Assembly: GCA_937870605.1 (NCBI GenBank)
Contig: CALMZW010000285.1
Location: 1 to 10,419, forward strand
DNA: 10,419 bases
Source: an uncultured Synergistaceae bacterium
GTDB lineage: Bacteria; Synergistota; Synergistia; Synergistales; Aminobacteriaceae
Reading direction: 5' to 3'
Shown here: one piece after another, positions 5,920-10,419 of the stretch
How positions within the stretch are numbered: the first letter of the stretch is position 1
Layout of the letters: every line of letters starts with the position of its first letter
Notes under the pieces: model-generated
The model's database searches: none
Told to the model about the DNA's origin: nothing
Seen by the model: only the letters and a program-made list of their open reading frames with translations
Translations under genes and position numbers: made by a program

Positions 5920-7045
5920 TGTAGCCTTCTGGCAGGGAAACGAAGCCCTCGCGTACGGATCGATCGCGGCCGGATGTCGTTTCTTCGGAGGATACCCTAT
6001 CACTCCTTCATCCGAAATAGCGGAGATCATGGCGGAGGAATTGCCGAAACTCAATGGCCGTTTCATTCAGATGGAAGATGAAATCGGAGGAATCGCTTCC
6101 GTTATAGGTGCGTCTATCACGGGCATGAAATCCCTGACGGCGACTTCCGGTCCCGGTTTTTCGCTGAAGCAGGAAAATCTTGGTTTGGCGTATATCGCGG
6201 AAGTGCCGATGGTGTTGGTCGACGTCATGCGCGGCGGCCCCTCGACAGGAAGCCCGACGAAGGGCGGCCAGCAGGACGTCATGCAGGCGCGCTGGGGGAC
6301 GCACGGAGATCATGCGACCATTTGCTACGCCCCCTCATCCGCCCAGGAATGCTACGAGGTCGCAATTCGGGCCTTCAATAACGCCGAGCGTTTTCGGCAA
6401 CCTGTACTGATCCTGAGTGATGAAGTCATTGCTCATATGAGAGAAAAAGTACTCGTCCCCGAGAAGGGGAGCTTTGAGATTGTCAACAGGAAACGTCCGA
6501 CGGAAGTTCCGGAAAAATTTGTTCCGTACCGTCCCGATCCCAAGGACGATCTTCCGTGTATGGCCTCTTTCGGAGACGGGTACACGTGGCATGTTACCGG
6601 TTTGACGCATAACGACTGGGGATTCCCGACCAACAATCCTGAGGAGATCGAACGGAACGTGTGCCGTCTTGTGAGCAAGGTCGAACGCTTCCGTGACGAT
6701 ATCGTGCAGTATGAAACGGAATATACAGACGACGCCGAAGTGATCGTTCTCGCATACGGAAGCGTGGCTCGCTCTGCGCGAAGAGCCGTGCGCGACGCAA
6801 GAAAGCGCGATCTGAAAGCGGGATTCTTCCGTCCGATAACATTATGGCCGTTCCCGGACAAAGAAATCGAGAAGCTCGCGAGAAGAGTCCGTACGATCAT
6901 AGTTCCTGAAATGAATTGCGGTCAGATGATTCTCGAAGTGGAGCGCGCAACGAAAGGAAAGGCCAAGATAGTGCAGCAGTCGCTTGTCAATGGAGAGCTC
7001 TTCAAGCCGAAAGATATTCTCAAGGTTATAGAGGAGGTGGCGTAG
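5912..7045 (+). CDS. korA: 2-oxoacid:ferredoxin oxidoreductase, alpha subunit (KorA-like)
   Basis: Carries the pyrimidine-binding and transketolase C-terminal-like domains of the enzyme that converts a 2-oxoacid plus CoA to acyl-CoA, CO2 and reduced ferredoxin. The protein has 377 residues from ATG 5912. Motifs are GGYPITPSSEI (26-36), MEDEIG (54-59), TSGPGFSLKQE (78-88), RGGPSTGSPTKGGQQD (107-122) and HGDH (131-134). YPITPSSE with GGPSTG resembles 2-oxoglutarate oxidoreductases more than pyruvate enzymes, but 2-oxoisovalerate-type enzymes are close, so the substrate is uncertain. ATG 5906 is a possible earlier start; 5912 has better spacing from GGAGG (5898-5902). It overlaps korD by 8 bases, and korB follows after 2 bases. 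Confidence 0.93.
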   Translation: MPDVAFWQGNEALAYGSIAAGCRFFGGYPITPSSEIAEIMAEELPKLNGRFIQMEDEIGGIASVIGASITGMKSLTATSGPGFSLKQENLGLAYIAEVPMVLVDVMRGGPSTGSPTKGGQQDVMQARWGTHGDHATICYAPSSAQECYEVAIRAFNNAERFRQPVLILSDEVIAHMREKVLVPEKGSFEIVNRKRPTEVPEKFVPYRPDPKDDLPCMASFGDGYTWHVTGLTHNDWGFPTNNPEEIERNVCRLVSKVERFRDDIVQYETEYTDDAEVIVLAYGSVARSARRAVRDARKRDLKAGFFRPITLWPFPDKEIEKLARRVRTIIVPEMNCGQMILEVERATKGKAKIVQQSLVNGELFKPKDILKVIEEVA

Positions 7046-7047
7046 TC

Positions 7048-7878
7048 ATGCCGAATCCCGAAGTAATGTCCTGGCTCAGAACCCGATTCTTCCCTCATAT
7101 CTGGTGCCCCGGATGCGGTCACGGCATCATCATGCATTCTCTCTTGAGGGCGCTCGTATCGCTGGAAAAGAAACGGAGCGAAACGGTTATCGCTTCCGGC
7201 ATCGGCTGCTCGAGCCGTATGGCCGGCTACATCGATGCGTGCACCATGCATACGACGCACGGACGATCCCTGGCCTTTGCGACCGGCATCAAGCTTTCGA
7301 ATCCGTCGCTTACGGTGGTTGACGTAATGGGAGACGGCGACTGCACCGCCATAGGCGGAAATCATTTCATACACGCGTGCCGCCGGAATATCGACATTAC
7401 GGCAATAGTCATGAACAACAACATTTACGGAATGACCGGCGGGCAGGCGTCCCCGACAACGCCCCGCGGAGCGCTTGCGACGACGGCTCCCTATGGCGCG
7501 ATCGAGCCGAATTTCGACATCTGCAAACTGGCCGAAGGGGCCGGAGCCTCCTATGTGGCTCGCGCCACGATCGCCAATCCCAAGCAGGTGGAAATGTTTA
7601 TAAAAAAAGGAATACAGAAAAAAGGCTTCTCCGTTGTCGAAATCGTGTCGAGTTGTCATACGCAATACGGTCGTCGCAATAAACGGCGAACGCCTATAGA
7701 TAATATTAATTATTTTAAAGAAAATTCTATCGCTCTTGAAAAATCAAAGACTATGGCGCTGGAAGAATTGGAAGGCAAAATAATAACAGGTGAGTTTGTA
7801 AATAAAGAAATACCTGAATACACGGATCAATACCTCGATCTGATCGCAAAAGTCAGGGGAAAAGGAGAAGGCCAATGA
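7048..7878 (+). CDS. korB: 2-oxoacid:ferredoxin oxidoreductase, beta subunit (KorB-like, TPP-binding)
   Basis: Binds thiamine diphosphate and an internal 4Fe-4S cluster, and carries out decarboxylation of the 2-oxoacid. Of 276 residues, the cluster ligands are probably Cys20 and Cys23 (CPGCGHGI), Cys54 (GIGCSS) and Cys203 (SSCHTQYGRRN). The TPP/Mg motif runs from GDGD (96-99) to MNNNIYGMTGGQ (122-133). A strong GAGGAGGTGG at 7031-7040 precedes ATG 7048; the frame is open upstream inside korA, but that part is not homologous. From about base 7681 to 7800 the gene becomes markedly AT-rich (39 G or C of 120 by my count) without breaking the frame. It overlaps korC as ATGA. Confidence 0.94.
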   Translation: MPNPEVMSWLRTRFFPHIWCPGCGHGIIMHSLLRALVSLEKKRSETVIASGIGCSSRMAGYIDACTMHTTHGRSLAFATGIKLSNPSLTVVDVMGDGDCTAIGGNHFIHACRRNIDITAIVMNNNIYGMTGGQASPTTPRGALATTAPYGAIEPNFDICKLAEGAGASYVARATIANPKQVEMFIKKGIQKKGFSVVEIVSSCHTQYGRRNKRRTPIDNINYFKENSIALEKSKTMALEELEGKIITGEFVNKEIPEYTDQYLDLIAKVRGKGEGQ

Positions 7879-8432
7879 GATACGAGATACGTTTCGCCGG
7901 ATCCGGCGGACAAGGCGTCATTCTCGCGGCTCTCATCGCGGGAGAAGCGGCCGCTCTTTTTGAAGAAGGGCTCTATGTAGTACAATCCCAGTCATACGGG
8001 CCGGAAGCACGAGGTGGAAAATCGAAAGCCGAAGTCGTTATTTCCACCGAACCGGTCGATTATCCGAAAGCCGTTTCGCCGAACCTTCAGGTCATCCTGA
8101 ATCAGCAGGCGTGTGAAGAATTCTCGCAGGAAACGCTTCCCGGCGGCCGGATAATCTTCGACGATTTCTTCGTAACGAGTTTCCCGCAGGTTGACGCATA
8201 TATTTATCATCTCCCGATCGTACGAACGGCGAGAGAAAAAATCGGAAGAGAGCTTGTTACGAATATGGTGGCTCTCGGGACGGTGGCTCGGGTTTTGGAG
8301 CTTGAGAAGATAGTCAGTCCTGATTCGATTCGAAAAGCCATTTGCGCCCGTGTTCCGAAAGGTACGGAGGATTTGAACACCCGCGCGTTCGATGAAGGAT
8401 ATCTCCTTTTCAAATCCAGTCTGCATCTGTAG
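7875..8432 (+). CDS. korC: 2-oxoacid:ferredoxin oxidoreductase, gamma subunit (KorC-like)
   Basis: The gamma subunit of the four-part oxidoreductase, contributing a Rossmann-like domain linked to CoA handling in this family. The 185-residue length is typical. Diagnostic blocks are FAGSGGQGVILAA near the N-terminus (GSGGQGV at 9-15), QSYGPEARGGKSKAEVVIS (39-57), and a C-terminal region with NMVALGTVARV. The ATG overlaps the korB stop, indicating translational coupling and equal expression of the subunits. It is the last gene of the operon: a strong intrinsic terminator follows 18 bases after the stop. The gamma assignment is firm; the substrate of the complex is not determined by this subunit. 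Confidence 0.94.
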   Translation: MRYEIRFAGSGGQGVILAALIAGEAAALFEEGLYVVQSQSYGPEARGGKSKAEVVISTEPVDYPKAVSPNLQVILNQQACEEFSQETLPGGRIIFDDFFVTSFPQVDAYIYHLPIVRTAREKIGRELVTNMVALGTVARVLELEKIVSPDSIRKAICARVPKGTEDLNTRAFDEGYLLFKSSLHL

Positions 8433-8450
8433 GAACAGAATCGAAATATG

Positions 8451-8480
8451 AAGCCGCCGAGATCCTCGGCGGCTTTTTTT
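8451..8480 (+). terminator. Strong intrinsic terminator of the kor operon
   Basis: A perfect 11-base inverted repeat, AAGCCGCCGAG (8451-8461) and CTCGGCGGCTT (8465-8475), closes a short loop and runs into seven T residues (8474-8480). There is no matching T run on the other strand, so it acts on + strand transcripts only. It cleanly separates korC from the next gene. Confidence 0.95.
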
Positions 8481-8494
8481 AGGGGCTGTAACTC

Positions 8495-9865
8495 ATGAAA
8501 AACGGGAATAGTCTTCGTGTTGTCGTCGAATCCGTCAGCAGTGATGGAAAAGGCATTGCGAGGATGCCGAACGGAAAGGTTCTCTTTGTAGCCGGGGGGC
8601 TCCCCGAAGAAGAACTGGAAGTTGTTCTTCTTCGGGAAAGCCGGGATTATGCAGTTGCTGGAATTGAAAACATCATAACAAAGAACAGGAGACGCGTTTC
8701 TCCGATATGTCCCTGGCACCACGCGTGCGGCGGATGCCGGCTTCAGCATGCCGCGTATGAACTCCAGCTGGACGTAAAAAAACGAATCGTGCAGGATGCA
8801 TTGGGCCGGATCGCGAAGCTGGAGCCTGTCTGCGGAATTGATGAATGCGTCCCGAGCCCGCGAGCGTGGAATTATCGAAACAAGGCGTCTTTCCCGGTTC
8901 GTGGCGGCGTTTCCGGCATGCGTATGGGGTTTTATAAGGAGGGAACGCATGACCTGGCGCCGATCGATGCCTGTCCTGTCATGGAGAAAAAAATCGAAAC
9001 GCTCTTCCGCCAGATTCTCGACATTCTTCCGGAGATGCTGCTTCCCCCGTACGATGAAAAGAACCACAGCGGCCTGTTGCGGCATATCGTCTTGCGGTCG
9101 GGGAGTTTCACCGGCGACTCCCTGGTGGGACTGGTCTGCCGGGAGTTTCCCGCAACGAAAGCCGTCGATCGGATACGGGATCTCTTTCATGCAATGGGCA
9201 ATAACGCTCCCCGCGGTCTATGCATCAATCGGAACCGGGAAAAATCGAATGTCATTCTTGGAAGCGACGTCAGCGGAATTTCTGGAGAAATCACGGTGCG
9301 GGAACGGCTCGATCCGTATTTATTCCGGTATGGACTCACGGATTTTTTCCAGGTAAACAGTTTTCAGGCAAAACGTCTGTATGCGTATGCCGCCGAGCAG
9401 GCAGGAACGGGCGGGAGTCTTCTTGAGCTGTATGCGGGGATCGGAACGCTGACGATGTACCTGGCGCCGGCGTATCGTCGAATAACGGCCGTTGAAGAGT
9501 GGCCTACAGCCGGAAAAACGATCGCGGCGACGAGTTCGGTCAATCGCTTTTCGAATATCGCGTCGATCGTCGGAAGCGCGGAAAATGTGCTTCGTGAATT
9601 GCCGGACCGGTATGAGACCGTTGTCGTCGATCCTCCTAGAACCGGCTGCGACCGATCCGTGCGCGAAGCCATCGCAAATGTCGTTACCCCTCAACGAATC
9701 GTGTACGTTTCATGTAATCCGGCCACATTGTCAAGGGATGTCCGCATTCTGCACGAAAAGGGGTTCGTTCTGGAACGGCTTCGTCCTTTTGATATGTTCC
9801 CTCAGACAATGCACGTCGAATGCGTCGCCACATTGGTTTCGGATCGCGGCATCAAATCATCATGA
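8495..9865 (+). CDS. rlmD: 23S rRNA m5U methyltransferase, RlmD/TrmA family
   Basis: A SAM-dependent RNA uracil-C5 methyltransferase; family members modify U1939 and/or U747 of 23S rRNA, or U54 of tRNA. The 456-residue protein has an N-terminal TRAM RNA-binding domain (about 5-62). Next comes a 4Fe-4S site formed by Cys72, Cys78, Cys81 and probably Cys160 (CPWHHACGGCRLQH, then DACPVM). The methyltransferase domain has FFQVN (284-288), the SAM loop LLELYAGIGTLTMYLA (309-324), DPPRTGCD (379-386), the catalytic Cys407 in SCNPATLSRD and the general-base Glu442 in HVECVA. The Fe-S cysteines favour an RlmD/RlmCD-type enzyme over E. coli-type TrmA; the exact target base is inferred. An AGGGG at 8481-8485 precedes ATG 8495. 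With the kor terminator just upstream, its promoter is not obvious. Confidence 0.9.
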   Translation: MKNGNSLRVVVESVSSDGKGIARMPNGKVLFVAGGLPEEELEVVLLRESRDYAVAGIENIITKNRRRVSPICPWHHACGGCRLQHAAYELQLDVKKRIVQDALGRIAKLEPVCGIDECVPSPRAWNYRNKASFPVRGGVSGMRMGFYKEGTHDLAPIDACPVMEKKIETLFRQILDILPEMLLPPYDEKNHSGLLRHIVLRSGSFTGDSLVGLVCREFPATKAVDRIRDLFHAMGNNAPRGLCINRNREKSNVILGSDVSGISGEITVRERLDPYLFRYGLTDFFQVNSFQAKRLYAYAAEQAGTGGSLLELYAGIGTLTMYLAPAYRRITAVEEWPTAGKTIAATSSVNRFSNIASIVGSAENVLRELPDRYETVVVDPPRTGCDRSVREAIANVVTPQRIVYVSCNPATLSRDVRILHEKGFVLERLRPFDMFPQTMHVECVATLVSDRGIKSS

Positions 9866-10103
9866 GCGAAAAGCTGCCATGGCAGTGTGCTTGCCGTGGC
9901 GCAGGGTCCCGTGCATAGAAGCCCGGATCGTTCTTTCGTCACGGCGAAATAGTCTTGAAAGTCGTTTCCAGAGAGCGGTATCGATGTCATTTCGGCTCAT
10001 TTGTCCACAGAATGTTCCACTTTTTTTCCCCCGTTCATGCATAAATAGCACGACCGGAAAAGCGATGCGTTATAATGACGTTTGAGAGGGGAGTGGTGGA
10101 CTC
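9866..10103. other. Intergenic region, no convincing gene
   Basis: A 238-base gap after rlmD. It contains a perfect 12-base palindrome, CTGCCATGGCAG (9874-9885), a T/C-rich run (10020-10031), and a promoter for the next gene. I see no T-tailed hairpin that would end rlmD transcription. A 46-codon minus-strand frame (9860-10000) ends against the rlmD stop; it has no clear ribosome-binding site and no recognisable family, so I do not call it a gene. TTGTCCACA at 10001-10009 differs by one base from a DnaA box but stands alone. Confidence 0.5.
10071..10076 (+). promoter_or_regulatory. Candidate -10 box for the gene at the right end
   Basis: A perfect TATAAT lies at 10071-10076, 27 bases before the GTG start at 10104. 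I find no good -35 sequence at 16-18 bases upstream (the region reads AGCACGAC), nor a TG immediately before the -10 box. The -10 match and its position suggest a short leader that includes the GGGAG ribosome-binding site. Confidence 0.45.
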
Positions 10104-10419
10104 GTGATCTGGAAGCGCATTTTCACGCCGCAAACGATTGATGAACAACCGAATAACACAGGGATTCCCCTTGCCGGAGAGCCCGAGAGCGAAGAAGACT
10201 CTTCCGTGGAAACGGCGCCAAAGGAAGAGATGCCGTCCTCGGTTCTGGAACTCACCGTTCGCGTTCGACTCGACGACGAGAATCAGGTTGGAAGAGCGGC
10301 GCTTTTGCTTGCAGCGACAACCACGGTAGAGTCGGAAAACAGCTTTCGAAGGGACCTCGCCCGGTGGCACTGGAGATCGGTGGCGCCCGAAGTCGGCGGT
10401 CTTGCCGGAGATCTTCCGC
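10104..10419 (+). CDS. Unknown protein, N-terminal part, truncated by the window end
   Basis: I do not recognise this protein. The frame is open from GTG 10104 to the right edge, giving at least 105 residues. It starts MIWKRIFTPQTIDEQ, without a signal peptide or membrane segment. Residues 14-46 form an acidic, Pro- and Ser-rich stretch (EPESEEDSSVETAPKEE) that looks disordered. From residue 47 an ordered domain seems to begin, with LELTVRVRLDDENQVGRAALL followed by a helical, Arg- and Trp-containing segment (FRRDLARWHWRSVAPE). GGGAG at 10089-10093 is about 10 bases before the start, and a TATAAT box is upstream, so it is probably the first gene of its own transcript. Codon use resembles the neighbours. 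Confidence 0.65.
   Translation, partial: MIWKRIFTPQTIDEQPNNTGIPLAGEPESEEDSSVETAPKEEMPSSVLELTVRVRLDDENQVGRAALLLAATTTVESENSFRRDLARWHWRSVAPEVGGLAGDLP

Noticed and set aside
7602..7623. Slippery A AAA AAA heptamer in korB, possible programmed -1 frameshift
   Set aside because: The heptamer is in the right phase, but there is no following hairpin or pseudoknot that I can see. The -1 frame stops about 30 codons later, and the normal frame encodes the full family protein including Cys203.
8207..9190. A 327-codon minus-strand open frame across korC and rlmD
   Set aside because: It crosses the strong korC terminator and sits opposite two real genes; the product shows no family features.
10001..10009. 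TTGTCCACA, one mismatch from a DnaA box, as a sign of a replication origin
   Set aside because: Only one isolated site, no cluster of boxes, no AT-rich unwinding element and no dnaA/dnaN neighbours.
9492..10085. A 197-codon + strand frame overlapping the rlmD 3' end and the gap
   Set aside because: Two thirds of it lie in the wrong frame of rlmD, which is fully supported by catalytic motifs. The remainder in the gap has no recognisable protein features.

Overview
This window is chromosomal core-gene DNA from a bacterium, moderately GC-rich by eye, with every convincing protein gene on the + strand. The best clue to lifestyle is a complete four-subunit 2-oxoacid:ferredoxin oxidoreductase operon (ferredoxin-like delta, then alpha, beta, gamma). 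That points to an anaerobe that oxidises 2-oxoacids, probably derived from amino acids, with ferredoxin as electron acceptor. The gene content and style would fit an amino-acid-fermenting phylum such as Synergistota, but that placement is an inference with low certainty; a 16S or marker-gene search would settle it.

Layout. (1) Bases 1-2055: the 3' end of uvrA (excision repair), then rlmB (23S rRNA 2'-O-methyltransferase) and proC (proline synthesis), packed with gaps of 5-11 bases and so probably co-transcribed. (2) Bases 2069-2221: a tRNA-Val(GAC) unit with its own sigma70-type promoter and an intrinsic terminator. (3) Bases 2244-5536: acpS, nnr, a small two-helix membrane protein gene, tsaE and tsaB, coupled by overlaps or short gaps. 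This cluster covers acyl-carrier-protein activation, repair of damaged NAD(P)H, and two parts of the t6A tRNA-modification machinery. (4) Bases 5537-5706: an AT-rich leader with a candidate promoter. (5) Bases 5707-8432: korD-korA-korB-korC, ended by a strong intrinsic terminator at 8451-8480. (6) Bases 8495-9865: an RlmD/TrmA-family RNA m5U methyltransferase. (7) Bases 9866-10103: a non-coding gap with a palindrome and a good -10 box. (8) From 10104 to the right edge: the start of a protein I do not recognise.

The genes share a translation and RNA-modification theme (rlmB, tRNA-Val, tsaE, tsaB, rlmD), interleaved with cofactor maintenance (acpS, nnr) and central energy metabolism (kor). I see no mobile element, CRISPR array, defence system, toxin-antitoxin pair or secondary-metabolite cluster. 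I do not think the window holds a new multi-gene system. The items most worth a second look are the uncharacterised membrane hairpin between nnr and tsaE, the AT-rich kor leader with a possible leader peptide, an AT-rich patch inside korB, and the unknown gene running off the right end.
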